Shown: positions 42,045 to 51,276 of the stretch, one piece after another
How positions within the stretch are numbered: position 1 is the first letter of the stretch
How the letters are laid out: each line of letters begins with the position of its first letter
NCBI RefSeq assembly: GCF_001425705.1
Contig: NZ_LMDC01000028.1
Span: 1,142,558 to 1,206,557, forward strand
Direction: 5' to 3'
DNA length: 64,000 nucleotides
Source of the DNA: Pelomonas sp. Root1217
Lineage (GTDB): Bacteria > Pseudomonadota > Gammaproteobacteria > Burkholderiales > Burkholderiaceae_C
The notes under the pieces: generated by a model
Database searches by the model: none
Seen by the model: only the letters and a program-made list of their open reading frames with translations
What the model was told of the DNA's origin: nothing
Position numbers and translations under genes: made by a program

Positions 42045-43508
42045 TCAGAAGGGGAACTGGGGGGGCGTTTCCTTGACGGTCAGCCACTGCCAGGTGCTGA
42101 ACTGCTCCCAGTCCCCAGGGCCGCCATGCGAGTTGCCGTTGCCGGCGATGCCGGGGCCACCGAAGGGGTTGACGGCGTCGTCGTTGACGGTCTGGTCGTT
42201 GATGTGGACCATGCCGGCGCGCAGCTGGTTGCCGATGGCCAATGCGCGACCGACCGATTTGGAGATCACGCCGGCCGCCAGGCCGCCATGGCCGGTGTTG
42301 GCCAGGGCCACGGCTTCCTCGTCGGTCTTGAAGGTGACGAGGTTGACGACCGGGCCGAAGGTCTCGTCGTCGAAGGTCGGCATGCCGGGCTTGACGCCGC
42401 CCAGCACGGTGGGCTTGTAGAAAAGACGGTCATAGCTGCCACCGGCCAGCAGCTGGGCGCCGGCCTGGACACTGGCCTGCACGGCGGCGTGTACGCGGTC
42501 GCGCTGGCGCTCGTCGATCAGGGGCCCCAGGGCGACCTGGCCGGTGGCACCGTCGCCCACCGGCAGGTGCTGAGCCTTGGCGACGAGGCGCTCGGTGATG
42601 GCCGGCGCGATGGACTCATGCACCAGCACGCGGTTGCTGGCCATGCAGATCTGGCCCTGGTGTAGCCAGGCGCCCCAGGCAATGTTGCTGGCGGCAAGGT
42701 CGAGGTCGGCGTCGTCGAGCACGACGAGGGCATTGCTGCCGCCGAGTTCCAGCGAGACCTTCTTCAGGTGCCGGCCGGCCAGCTCACCGATCCGGCGGCC
42801 CACGCCGGCCGAGCCGGTGAAGGAGATCATCGCGACGGCCGGGTCGGTCACCAGCGCCTCGCCCACGTCGGCACCGCCGGGCAGCACATGCAGCAGGCCC
42901 GCGGGCAGGCCGGCAGCCTCGAAGACCTGGGCGATCATGAAACCGCCGCTGACCGGCGTGCGCGGGTCAGGCTTGATGATGACGGCGTTGCCGGCGGCCA
43001 GCGCCGGGGCGACGACGCGCAGCGTCAGGATGAGCGGGAAGTTGAACGGCGAGATGACGCCGACGACGCCCAGCGGCACGCGCCGGGCGATGGACATGCG
43101 GCCCGGCGTGCTCGGCAAGACCTGGCCCTGCGATTGCAGCGGCATGGCGGCGGCGATCTGGCAGAAGGCAATCGCCTCGCGCAGCTCGTGCTGGCCCTTG
43201 GGCAGGATGGCGCCGCTCTCGCGGGTGACGAAGAGCGCCAGCTCGTCGAAGTGCTGCTGGAAGAGCTGGGCGGCGCGCAGGAACACGCCAGCGCGCTCAC
43301 GCGGCGGCAGCGCGGCCCAGGCGGCTTGGGCGGCGGTGGCCGCAGCGGTGGCGGGTGCCACGTCGGCAGCCACGGCGCGGCCGGTGCGCACCAGCACGGC
43401 GCCCGTCGCGGGTTCGATCACATCGGCAGCCTGCGAGGCGGCGCGCCAGCCGCTGCTGTAGAGGTGTTCACGCCACAGGGTGGGGTCGAGTAGGGGCTGA
43501 GTGCTCAT
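42045..43508 (-). CDS. Benzaldehyde/coniferyl-aldehyde-type dehydrogenase
   Basis: A 487-residue aldehyde dehydrogenase, equal in length to XylC/AreC benzaldehyde dehydrogenases. The catalytic cysteine is in HQGQICMASNRVLVH and the glutamate in VSLELGGSNALVVLDDAD; SPFNFPLILTLRVVAPALAAG is the cofactor core. It is the first gene of the leftward operon, 64 bp from a -24/-12 promoter. Next to CalA it probably oxidises coniferyl aldehyde to ferulate; vanillin or benzaldehyde are alternatives. ATG 43508 is chosen on homology; the open frame runs further upstream. Confidence 0.88.
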   Translation of the reverse strand: MSTQPLLDPTLWREHLYSSGWRAASQAADVIEPATGAVLVRTGRAVAADVAPATAAATAAQAAWAALPPRERAGVFLRAAQLFQQHFDELALFVTRESGAILPKGQHELREAIAFCQIAAAMPLQSQGQVLPSTPGRMSIARRVPLGVVGVISPFNFPLILTLRVVAPALAAGNAVIIKPDPRTPVSGGFMIAQVFEAAGLPAGLLHVLPGGADVGEALVTDPAVAMISFTGSAGVGRRIGELAGRHLKKVSLELGGSNALVVLDDADLDLAASNIAWGAWLHQGQICMASNRVLVHESIAPAITERLVAKAQHLPVGDGATGQVALGPLIDERQRDRVHAAVQASVQAGAQLLAGGSYDRLFYKPTVLGGVKPGMPTFDDETFGPVVNLVTFKTDEEAVALANTGHGGLAAGVISKSVGRALAIGNQLRAGMVHINDQTVNDDAVNPFGGPGIAGNGNSHGGPGDWEQFSTWQWLTVKETPPQFPF

Positions 43509-43571
43509 GGCGGGGCTGCTGAGGTGGGTTGCGAAAAGCGCGAACTCGGTGCTCGCTTGCCCTGATGCAGT

Positions 43572-43586
43572 GCAACGCCTGTGCCA
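43572..43586 (-). promoter_or_regulatory. Sigma-54 (-24/-12) promoter of the coniferyl-alcohol operon
   Basis: On the minus strand, TGGCAC (43586-43581) is followed by 5 nt and TTGC (43575-43572), an exact match to the RpoN consensus TGGCAC-N5-TTGC. Initiation would fall near 43560, giving a leader of about 50 nt to the aldehyde dehydrogenase ATG at 43508. The neighbouring gene encodes a sigma-54 activator with an intact GAFTGA loop. Confidence 0.85.
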
Positions 43587-43728
43587 TGCCCTGCCATGCA
43601 CCGCGCCAGCCCTGCCCACGGCCACGCCACGGCGGATCGTTTTCAGAGTGAAGGACCCACCTCGCCCTGGGACTTTCCCTGGCCCCGATGTAGAGGCCAC
43701 CGTCGCGGGTTATCCCTGGACCTGGATA

Positions 43729-43787
43729 TTTATGAATTGAAAACAATTCAAGGACTCGACGGCCCGCCGTGTTGCTCAATTCATCAC
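43729..43787. promoter_or_regulatory. Two XylR/DmpR-like upstream activator sites
   Basis: TTTATGAATTGAAAAC (43729-43744) and TTGCTCAATTCATCAC (43772-43787) resemble the XylR/DmpR site TTGATCAATTGATCAA (11 and 13 of 16 matches). Centres are 43 bp apart (about four turns) and 155-200 bp upstream of the -24/-12 element, the normal distance for these enhancer sites. The first also contains the perfect palindrome TGAATTG-AAAA-CAATTCA (43733-43750). The second ends 3 bp before the activator ATG, suggesting autoregulation. Confidence 0.7.
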
Positions 43788-43790
43788 TAC

Positions 43791-45593
43791 ATGACCAAAT
43801 CGCCCCGCATCTCCCTGGCCGAGGTGGCCCGCCAGACCGGCACCATGTTGAAGCGCGGCGACAGCAAGCACTTCGTGCAGGACCAGGCGCCCACGATGGG
43901 CGACCTGACCGAGTCGCTGTTCTTCTCGCCGGGCGATGGCCGCATCTGGCTGAACGATCAGCGCATGCTGCTGCTGCACAGCTCCTCCGTCGGGCATCTG
44001 CGCCGCGAACTGATCGACACCCTTGGCATGGAGCGCGCCCGCGGCCTGCTGACGCGCGCCGGCTATGTCTCGGGCGCCCGCGACGCCCAGCTCGTGCGCG
44101 AGCGCTGGCCCAATGCCGACGCGGCCACCGTCTTCATGGCCGGCACGCGGCTGCATGCGCTCGAAGGCGTCGTCAAGGTGACGCCGCTGGCCTTCGATTT
44201 CGACATCAACCGAGGCACCTACGAGGGCGAGTTCCTGTGGGAGCACTCCAGCGAGGACGACGAGCACATCAGCGCCTACGGCGTCGGCACCGAGGTGGCC
44301 TGCTGGTCGCAGGTCGGCTATGCCACCGGCTATGTGACCAGCCTGTTCGGCCAGCTAGTCATCTTTCGCGAGGTCGACTGCCGCTCCATGGGTGCCAGCG
44401 TCTGCCGAGTCGTCGGCCGTCACGCGGCCGCCTGGGGTGACATCAGCGAAGACCTGAGTTACCTGGAAGCCAAGGAATTCCGCCGCCTGAGCGCCAGCGA
44501 GCCCGCAGCCGCCGAGGCGCCGACGGCGGCCACACCCGCCGCCGCCGAAGAACAGCCCGGCATCGAGCGCCACGACATCGTCGGCGCGTCGTCGGCCTTC
44601 ACGTCCGCCTGCCACCAACTGGCCCGGGTGGCTGGCACGCGCGCCACGGTGCTGTTCACGGGTGAATCGGGCGTTGGCAAGGAGGCCTTCGCGAGTCGGC
44701 TGCACCGCATCAGCCCGCGCGCCGCCCGGCCCTTCGTGGCCGTGAACTGCGCGGCCATCCCCGAGACGCTGATCGAGAGCGAGCTGTTCGGCGTCGAACG
44801 TGGCGCGTTCACCGGCGCCAGCCAGTCACGCCCCGGGCGCTTCGAGCGGGCCGACGGCGGCACGCTGTTCCTGGATGAGATCGCGACGCTCAGCCTGGTC
44901 AGCCAGGGCAAGTTGCTGCGCGCGCTGCAGGAGGGCGAGGTCGAGCGGGTGGGCGGCACGCGCACGCTGCAGCTGGACGTGCGCGTCGTCGCCGCGACCA
45001 ATGTGGACCTGCAGGCCGAGGTGCGCGCCGGGCGCTTCCGCGAGGACCTCTTCTACCGCCTCAACGTCTACCCCATCCACCTGCCGCCACTGCGCGAGCG
45101 GCGCGACGACATCCCGCTGCTCATGGCGCATTTCCTGCGCCGCGAGGCCCAGCGGCACGGCCGCCACCCGACCGGCTTCACGCCCCGGGCCGTGCGGGCC
45201 ATGCTGCACTACGCCTTCCCCGGCAACATCCGCGAGCTGCAGAACCTGGTGGAACGCGGCGTCATCTCGGCCGAGGACGATCAGGCCATCGACGTGGCCC
45301 ACATGTTCCGCCGCGAGCAGCTCAGCGACGAGGCGCTGCTGACCATCGGCGCCCATGGCACGCTGCAGAAAGCCGCCGCGCCGCCGCCGCGCCTGCTGGA
45401 CCTGCTCGGCGAGGCACTGCAAACCGGCGGCGCCGGCCATGTCGAGCTGGACGCCATCGAGCGCCAGCTATTGCAGGAAGCCACCGAGGCCGAGAACGGC
45501 AACCTGGCCGCCGCCGCACGGCGCCTGGGCATCACGCGGGCGCAGTTGGCTTATCGGCTGCAGCGCGCTGCCCAACCGCCCTCACAGGGCTGA
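43791..45593 (+). CDS. XylR/DmpR-family sigma-54-dependent activator
   Basis: A 600-residue activator. Domains in order: XylR_N aromatic sensor (about 20-125), V4R (about 140-205), an Ala/Pro-rich linker (235-257), AAA+ domain with Walker A GESGVGKE (291-298) and sigma-54 contact loop GAFTGA (338-343), and a C-terminal Fis-type HTH (about 560-597, [19 protein letters not shown]). It belongs to the group of effector-derepressed regulators such as XylR, DmpR, PoxR and AreR. It lies between the two lignin-monomer operons; the leftward one has a matching promoter. The effector is probably an aromatic alcohol, aldehyde or acid of the coniferyl series (inference). Confidence 0.93.
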   Translation: MTKSPRISLAEVARQTGTMLKRGDSKHFVQDQAPTMGDLTESLFFSPGDGRIWLNDQRMLLLHSSSVGHLRRELIDTLGMERARGLLTRAGYVSGARDAQLVRERWPNADAATVFMAGTRLHALEGVVKVTPLAFDFDINRGTYEGEFLWEHSSEDDEHISAYGVGTEVACWSQVGYATGYVTSLFGQLVIFREVDCRSMGASVCRVVGRHAAAWGDISEDLSYLEAKEFRRLSASEPAAAEAPTAATPAAAEEQPGIERHDIVGASSAFTSACHQLARVAGTRATVLFTGESGVGKEAFASRLHRISPRAARPFVAVNCAAIPETLIESELFGVERGAFTGASQSRPGRFERADGGTLFLDEIATLSLVSQGKLLRALQEGEVERVGGTRTLQLDVRVVAATNVDLQAEVRAGRFREDLFYRLNVYPIHLPPLRERRDDIPLLMAHFLRREAQRHGRHPTGFTPRAVRAMLHYAFPGNIRELQNLVERGVISAEDDQAIDVAHMFRREQLSDEALLTIGAHGTLQKAAAPPPRLLDLLGEALQTGGAGHVELDAIERQLLQEATEAENGNLAAAARRLGITRAQLAYRLQRAAQPPSQG

Positions 45594-45742
45594 GACGCGT
45601 CAAACAGTTATTTTATCAAATCACTTTGTCACCAGCACGGCGAGCCGACATCCCAGGACCATCAAGCCAACATCCGCCATTAACAATGGCCAGTTGTCGA
45701 TTCAAGGATCAATTTATCGGTGCAAACCCTAGCTGTATCAAC

Positions 45743-45770
45743 GATGATTTAGTTAATACTGTTAATCATC
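45743..45770. promoter_or_regulatory. Inverted and direct repeats upstream of the ferulate operon
   Basis: GATGATT (45743-45749) and AATCATC (45764-45770) form a perfect inverted repeat around the tandem GTTAAT-ACT-GTTAAT, 36 bp before the thiolase ATG. The flanking 45594-45742 is AT-rich relative to the window and holds no gene. No exact sigma-54 element was found. This is a candidate operator or promoter region for the thiolase-to-vanB operon. Confidence 0.45.
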
Positions 45771-45805
45771 AACAGCCTTGAAGCTGGCTTCCGCCGGCCG
45801 GATCC

Positions 45806-47047
45806 ATGCCCGACTTCTCCGCCCGATTCGACGACCACTGGCTGCTCGGTGGCGCACGCACACCCTGGGTTGACTACTGCGGCGCGCTCGCCGAGGTCTC
45901 GCCCATTGACCTCGGCATCAAGGCGGCCCGCGCCGCGCTGGAACGCACCGGCGTGCCGGGCAGCGACGTCGACTCGGTCGTCACCGCCTCCATGGCCCAG
46001 GCGTCGTTCGACGCCTACATGCTGCCGCGCCACATCGGCCTGTATGCCGGCGTGCCCGTCGAGGTGCCGGCCATCGGCGTGCAGCGCATCTGCGGCAGCG
46101 GCTTCGAGATCATTCGTCAGGCGGCCGACCAGATCACGCTGGGCTACGCCAGCCTGGCGCTCGTGGTCGGCGCCGAGTCGATGTCGCGCAACCCTATCTG
46201 CGCCTACACCCACCGCAGCGGTTTCAAGCTCGGCGCGCCGGTCGACTTCAAGGACTTTCTGTGGGAGGCGCTCGACGACCCGGCCGCGAAGGTCTCGATG
46301 ATCCAGACGGCCGAGAACCTGGCCAAGAAGTACGGCATCACACGCGCCGAGGTCGACACCTATGCCGCCGCCTCCTTCGAGCGTGCGCTGCGTGCGCAGG
46401 CCGAGGGGTTCTTCGCCGGCGAGATCGCACCGGTGACGAGCGAGCGCTTCGAGCTGGACGGCTACGAGGCGCGCAGCATCAAGCTGCCACGCAAGGTGGC
46501 CGCTGCGGACCGCGACACGCATCCCCGCCCCTCCTCCTTTGAGGCGCTGTCCGCGCTGCGCACGGTCTACGACGGCGGCGTACAGACGGCTGGCAACTCT
46601 GCAGCCCTGGTCGACGGCGCAGCAGCCGTCGTCGTGGCCTCCGGCGCGCAGGTCCGCGACCGCGGCCTGACGCCACTCGCCCGCCTGCGCGGCGCGGCAG
46701 CGGCGGGCGTTCCGCCCGAGATCATGGGCATTGGCCCCGTGCCGGCCATCCGCGCGCTGCTGGCACGCTGCGAGCTCAAGCTGTCGGACATCGACCTCTT
46801 CGAGATCAACGAGGCCCAGGGCGCGCAGACCCTGGCCTGCGTGAAGGAACTCGGCCTGGACCTGGCCAAGCTCAACGTCAACGGCGGCTCCATCGCGCTG
46901 GGCCATCCGCTCGCCGCCACCGGCGTGCGCCTCACCCTCACCGCGGCCCGCGAGCTGCAGCGCCGCGGCGGCCGCTACGCCGTCGTCTCCGCCTGCGTCG
47001 GCGGCGGCCAGGGCATGGCACTGCTCATCGAGAACACACCAGCATGA
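45806..47047 (+). CDS. Thiolase of the ferulate beta-oxidation operon
   Basis: A 413-residue thiolase with all catalytic residues: Cys96 (GVQRICGSGFE), His367 (IALGHPLAATG) and Cys397 (VVSACVGGGQG). In this operon it probably cleaves the 3-ketoacyl-CoA derived from feruloyl-CoA to vanilloyl-CoA plus acetyl-CoA; a general acetyl-CoA acetyltransferase is the alternative. A beta-ketothiolase gene (aat) is also linked to fcs/ech in Pseudomonas sp. HR199. It is the first gene of the operon and overlaps the CoA-transferase gene by 4 bp. Confidence 0.9.
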   Translation: MPDFSARFDDHWLLGGARTPWVDYCGALAEVSPIDLGIKAARAALERTGVPGSDVDSVVTASMAQASFDAYMLPRHIGLYAGVPVEVPAIGVQRICGSGFEIIRQAADQITLGYASLALVVGAESMSRNPICAYTHRSGFKLGAPVDFKDFLWEALDDPAAKVSMIQTAENLAKKYGITRAEVDTYAAASFERALRAQAEGFFAGEIAPVTSERFELDGYEARSIKLPRKVAAADRDTHPRPSSFEALSALRTVYDGGVQTAGNSAALVDGAAAVVVASGAQVRDRGLTPLARLRGAAAAGVPPEIMGIGPVPAIRALLARCELKLSDIDLFEINEAQGAQTLACVKELGLDLAKLNVNGGSIALGHPLAATGVRLTLTAARELQRRGGRYAVVSACVGGGQGMALLIENTPA

Positions 47048-48612
47048 AGATCATCACTGCCGACCAGGTCGGCCTCCTCGTCAAGGACGGCGCCACCCTC
47101 TTCCTCGGCGGCCTGGCCATGATGGGCCTGGCCGAAGAAGCGCTGCAGGGGCTGGAGCGCCACTTCCTGGCCACCGGCCACCCGCGCCAGCTCACCACCT
47201 GGGCCTGCGGCGCCATCGGCAATGCCGGCAGCGGCGGCATGGCCCACTTCGCCCACGCGGGCATGGTCAAGCGCGTCGTCGCCGGCCACTTCGGGCAGAC
47301 CGGCAAGGCCATGATGGCCATGGTGCATGCCGGGGAGGTCGAGGCCTACAACTTCCCGCAGGGGTGCCTCTCCAGCCTCACGCGCCACATCGCCAGCCGC
47401 TCGCCAGGCCTGCTGACCAAGGTGGGCCTGGGCACCTTCGTCGACCCGCGGCTGGAAGGCGGCAAGCTCAACGCCGCCGCGCAGGAAGACCTCGTTCGCC
47501 TCGTCGAATTCGAGGGCGAGGAGTGGCTCTTCCATCCCTCGCCGCGCATCGACGTCGCCTTCATCCGCGCCACCTATGCCGACGAGCGCGGCAATCTCAG
47601 CCTGGACAAGGAAGGCATCCTGCTCGAGCAGCTGTCCATCGCCCAGGCCGCGCGCGCCTGCGGCGGCATCGTCATCGCGCAGGTCGAGGCCGTGGTGGCC
47701 GCCGGCAGCCTGCATCCCAAGAGCGTCAAGGTGCCCGGCCTGGTGGTGGACTACGTCGTCGTCGCCAAGCCCGAGAACCATCTGCAGACCATCACGACGG
47801 CCTTCAACCCGGCCTTCAGCGGCGACGTGCGCGTGCCGCTGGGCAGCATGCCGGCCATGCCGCTGGACGAGCGCAAGGTCATCGCCCGCCGTGCCGCCAT
47901 GGAATTGCAGCCGGGTGCCGTCACCAACCTGGGCATCGGCATCCCGGCCGGCGTCCCTTCGGTGGCCGCCGAGGAGGGCGTGTCCGACCTGCTCAACCTC
48001 AGCGTGGAGTGCGGCGTCAACGGCGGCGTGCCGGCCCAAGGCGGCGACTTCGGCATGGCCTACAACCCCGAGTCCATCATCGAGCAGGGGTCGCAGTTCG
48101 ACTTCTACGACGGCGGCGGGCTGGACTGCAGCTTCCTGGGCCTGGCCCAGACCGACCGCCACGGCAACGTCAACGTCAGCAAGTTCAACGGCCGGCCGGT
48201 CGGCTGCGGTGGCTTCATCAACATCACCGCCTCGACGCCGCGCCTCGTGTTCTGCGGCAGCTTCACCGCAGGCGGCGTGGACCTGGCCGTGGCCGATGGC
48301 CGCCTGCACATCCGCCAGGAAGGCCGCGCGCGCAAATTCGTCGAGCAGGTCGAGCAGATCACCTTCAACGGCCGCGATGCCGCGCGGCGCGGCCAGGAGG
48401 TGCTGTTCATCACCGAACGCGCCGTGTTCGCGCTGCGCCCGGACGGCCTGGAGCTGACCGAGATCGCGCCCGGCATCGACCTCGAACGCGACGTGCTGGC
48501 CCATATGGACTTCCGCCCGCTGATGCGCGACGTGAAGACCATGGACGCCGGCCTCTTTAGTGAACACTGGGGCGGCCTGGCCGCCGCTCTCTCCAAGCAG
48601 ACCCACGCATGA
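47044..48612 (+). CDS. Class I CoA-transferase (fused alpha-beta)
   Basis: A 522-residue family I CoA-transferase with both halves in one chain: an N-terminal alpha-like half (to about residue 260) and a beta-like half starting near RKVIARRAAMELQPGAVTNL. The catalytic glutamate is expected in LSVECGVNGGVPAQGG. It resembles acetate/propionate CoA-transferases. It sits between thiolase and hydratase genes with 4-bp overlaps, so it plausibly moves CoA from vanilloyl-CoA (or acetyl-CoA) to ferulate or acetate. The donor and acceptor are inferred. Confidence 0.85.
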   Translation: MKIITADQVGLLVKDGATLFLGGLAMMGLAEEALQGLERHFLATGHPRQLTTWACGAIGNAGSGGMAHFAHAGMVKRVVAGHFGQTGKAMMAMVHAGEVEAYNFPQGCLSSLTRHIASRSPGLLTKVGLGTFVDPRLEGGKLNAAAQEDLVRLVEFEGEEWLFHPSPRIDVAFIRATYADERGNLSLDKEGILLEQLSIAQAARACGGIVIAQVEAVVAAGSLHPKSVKVPGLVVDYVVVAKPENHLQTITTAFNPAFSGDVRVPLGSMPAMPLDERKVIARRAAMELQPGAVTNLGIGIPAGVPSVAAEEGVSDLLNLSVECGVNGGVPAQGGDFGMAYNPESIIEQGSQFDFYDGGGLDCSFLGLAQTDRHGNVNVSKFNGRPVGCGGFINITASTPRLVFCGSFTAGGVDLAVADGRLHIRQEGRARKFVEQVEQITFNGRDAARRGQEVLFITERAVFALRPDGLELTEIAPGIDLERDVLAHMDFRPLMRDVKTMDAGLFSEHWGGLAAALSKQTHA

Positions 48613-49424
48613 ACGCCGCCACCGACTTCCTTCCCGCCAGCGGCCTGCTGGCCCAGCTCGACCTGCTGCGCATCGAGCATGCCGGCGCCGTCACACACCT
48701 GTGCCTGAACCGCCCGGCCAAACGCAATGCCATCAACGAAGAGCTGATGCGCCAGCTGCACACCGCCCTGCTCAACCTGCCGGCGTCGACCAAGGCCCTG
48801 GTCATGAGCGGCGAAGGCAGCCACTTCTGCGCCGGGCTGGACCTGTCGGACCTCAGCGAGCGCAGCGTGGCCGAGGGCGTGCTGCATTCGCGCGGCTGGC
48901 ACGTCGTCATGGACGCCATCCAGTTCTGCCGCGCGCCGGTCGTCGCTGCACTGCATGGCGCAGTGGTCGGCGGCGGCCTGGAGCTGGCGGCTGCGGCCCA
49001 CATCCGCGTGGCCGACGAGACCGCCTACTTCGGCCTGCCCGAAGGCCAGCGCGGCATCTTCGTCGGCGGCGGCGGCTCGGCGCGCATCCCGCGCCTGGCC
49101 GGCGTGGCCTGCATGACCGACATGATGCTGACCGGCCGCGTGCTGGACGCGGCCGAGGGCGAGCGGCGCGGCCTGGCGCAGTACGTCGTGCCCGCCGGCC
49201 AGGCCGTCGTCAAGGCCATCGCGCTGGCCGGCCACATCGCGCAGAACGCGCCGCTGTCCAACTTCGCCGTGACGCAGGCGCTGCCGCGCATTGCCGACCT
49301 GTCGCAGGCCGACGGCCTCTTCATGGAGTCGCTGATGGCGGCCATCGCCCAGGGCGACGATGAGGCCAAGCGAAGGCTGGACGACTTCCTGCAGAAACGC
49401 ACACCCAAGATCGTCAAGTCATGA
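48609..49424 (+). CDS. Enoyl-CoA hydratase/isomerase (crotonase family)
   Basis: A 271-residue crotonase. The oxyanion-hole segments are SHFCAGLDLSDL and ALHGAVVGGGLELAAAAHI. It probably hydrates feruloyl-CoA. Whether it also performs the retro-aldol cleavage to vanillin (Ech type) cannot be decided by eye; the presence of dehydrogenase and thiolase genes in the same operon suggests simple hydration. It overlaps its neighbours on both sides by 4 bp. Confidence 0.85.
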   Translation: MNAATDFLPASGLLAQLDLLRIEHAGAVTHLCLNRPAKRNAINEELMRQLHTALLNLPASTKALVMSGEGSHFCAGLDLSDLSERSVAEGVLHSRGWHVVMDAIQFCRAPVVAALHGAVVGGGLELAAAAHIRVADETAYFGLPEGQRGIFVGGGGSARIPRLAGVACMTDMMLTGRVLDAAEGERRGLAQYVVPAGQAVVKAIALAGHIAQNAPLSNFAVTQALPRIADLSQADGLFMESLMAAIAQGDDEAKRRLDDFLQKRTPKIVKS

Positions 49425-51271
49425 AGCCGCGCTACCGCCCCGTCGCCATTGGCGGCTGCCTGAACAATGCCAGCGTCGAGCCCCTCGCCGACGGCGGCTT
49501 CGTGCTGCGCTCGACGGAGCCGCTGGCAGCCTACCCCGGGCACATGGGCGAGCGCCTGGCGCACTGGGCCGGCGCGGCGCCGGACCGGCTGCTGGCGGCC
49601 CAGCGCGGGGCGGATGGCGCGTGGCGCCGCGTCAGCTACGTCGAGATGGCCGGGCGCGCCCGCTCCCTCGGCCAGGCCTTGCTGGACCGGGGCTTGAGCG
49701 TCGAGCGGCCGCTCGTCATCCTGTCCGACAACGACCTCGAACACCTCAGCCTGATGCTCGGCGCGATGTGGGCGGGCATTCCCTGCGTCAGCATTTCGCC
49801 GGCCTACTCGCTGGTCTCGACCGACCACGGCCGCCTGCGCCACATCCTCGCCAAGGCCACGCCAGGCGCCGTCTACGCGGCGGACGCGAGCTATGCGCGC
49901 GCCATCGAAGCCACCGTCACGGCGGACTCCCGCGTCATCCTCGGTGAAGGCCGGCTCGAAGGCCGAGCCGCCGAGCGCTTCGCCGACCTGCTCGACACGC
50001 AGCCCGGCCCGGCGCTGGACGCCTCCCACGCCGAGGTCGGCCCCGACACCATCGCCAAGCTGATGTTCACCTCGGGTTCGACCAAGGCGCCCAAGGGCGT
50101 GGTCATGACCCAGCGCATGTGGTGCGCCAACCAGCAGATGACGCTGCAGGCCATGCCCTTCCTGGCGGAGCAGCCGCCGGTGGTGCTGGACTGGCTGCCG
50201 TGGAACCACACCTTCGGCGGCAACCACAACCTCGGCATCGTCCTCTACAACGGCGGCAGCCTCTACATCGACGAGGGCAGGCCGGTGCCGGGCCGCTTCG
50301 AGGCCACGCTGCGCAACCTGCGCGAGGTGGCGCCGACCATGTTCTTCAACGTGCCCAAGGGCTTTGACGAACTCGTCTCCGCGCTGCAGGCCGACACCGC
50401 CCTGCGCGACCATTTCTTCAGCCGGCTGCAGTTGGTCGAGTGCGGCGGCGCAGGGCTGTCGCCGAAGACGCTGGACGCCTTCAACCAACTCGCCGAAGCC
50501 GCCATCGGCCAGCGCATCCGCCTCGCGGCCGGTCTGGGCATGACCGAGACCGCACCGACCTGCACCTTCGCCATTCCCGAGGAGGCCCGCGCCGGCTTCA
50601 TCGGCTGGCCCGTGCCTGGCGTGGACGTCAAGCTCGTACCCATGGGCGACAAGGCCGAGGTGCGCTTTCGCGGGCCCAACGTCATGCCCGGCTACTGGCG
50701 CGAACCCGAGTTGACGCAGCAAGCCTTCGACGACGAGGGCTACTACCGCACCGGCGACGCCGCCAAGCCCTGCGACCCCGCAGACCCCACGAAGGGCCTG
50801 ATGTTCGACGGCCGCATCGCCGAGGACTTCAAGCTCTCCACCGGCACCTTCGTCAGCGTCGGCCCGCTGCGCGCCCGCGTCATCGCCCTGGGCTTCCCCT
50901 GCGTGCACGATGCCGTCGTCACGGGCCTGGGGCGCGACGAGATCGGCCTGCTGATCGTGCCGCGCGTGAACGAAGCGCGCCGCCTGGCCGGCCTGCCCGA
51001 CACCGTCCCCGCCGAAGAAGCGCTGGGCCACGCAGCCGTACGCGGCTTCTTCCAGGCGCTGGCCAACCAGCTCTGGGCCGAGGGCACCGGCAGCGCCACC
51101 CGACCGGCCCGGCTGCTGCTGCTGGCCGAGCCGCCGTCCATCGATGGCGGCGAGATCACCGACAAGGGCTCGATCAACCAGCGCGCCGTGCTGAGCCGCC
51201 GCGCGGCCCTGGTCGAACTGCTGCACGAGGCCCCCGTGGGCCACCCCGACGTCATCACCCCGCACCGCTGA
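49421..51271 (+). CDS. fcs: Feruloyl-CoA synthase
   Basis: A 616-residue ANL-superfamily acid-CoA ligase. The opening (RPVAIGGCLNNASVEPLADG) and length match feruloyl-CoA synthases. The P-loop is MFTSGSTKAPKGVV, the adenylate motif lies at GLGMTETAPTC, and YYRTGDAAKPCDP with FDGRIAEDFKLSTGTFV is the hinge region; a Lys near the C-terminus (ITDKGSINQRAVL) is the expected adenylation residue. It uses ATP and CoA to activate ferulate and probably caffeate and p-coumarate. Confidence 0.92.
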   Translation: MKPRYRPVAIGGCLNNASVEPLADGGFVLRSTEPLAAYPGHMGERLAHWAGAAPDRLLAAQRGADGAWRRVSYVEMAGRARSLGQALLDRGLSVERPLVILSDNDLEHLSLMLGAMWAGIPCVSISPAYSLVSTDHGRLRHILAKATPGAVYAADASYARAIEATVTADSRVILGEGRLEGRAAERFADLLDTQPGPALDASHAEVGPDTIAKLMFTSGSTKAPKGVVMTQRMWCANQQMTLQAMPFLAEQPPVVLDWLPWNHTFGGNHNLGIVLYNGGSLYIDEGRPVPGRFEATLRNLREVAPTMFFNVPKGFDELVSALQADTALRDHFFSRLQLVECGGAGLSPKTLDAFNQLAEAAIGQRIRLAAGLGMTETAPTCTFAIPEEARAGFIGWPVPGVDVKLVPMGDKAEVRFRGPNVMPGYWREPELTQQAFDDEGYYRTGDAAKPCDPADPTKGLMFDGRIAEDFKLSTGTFVSVGPLRARVIALGFPCVHDAVVTGLGRDEIGLLIVPRVNEARRLAGLPDTVPAEEALGHAAVRGFFQALANQLWAEGTGSATRPARLLLLAEPPSIDGGEITDKGSINQRAVLSRRAALVELLHEAPVGHPDVITPHR

Positions 51272-51276
51272 ACACC

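Noticed and set aside
45705..45720. Third XylR/DmpR site driving the thiolase operon
   Set aside because: Only 11 of 16 positions match, it is less than 105 bp from the first ATG, and no -24/-12 element with correct spacing was found; kept only as a weak note.
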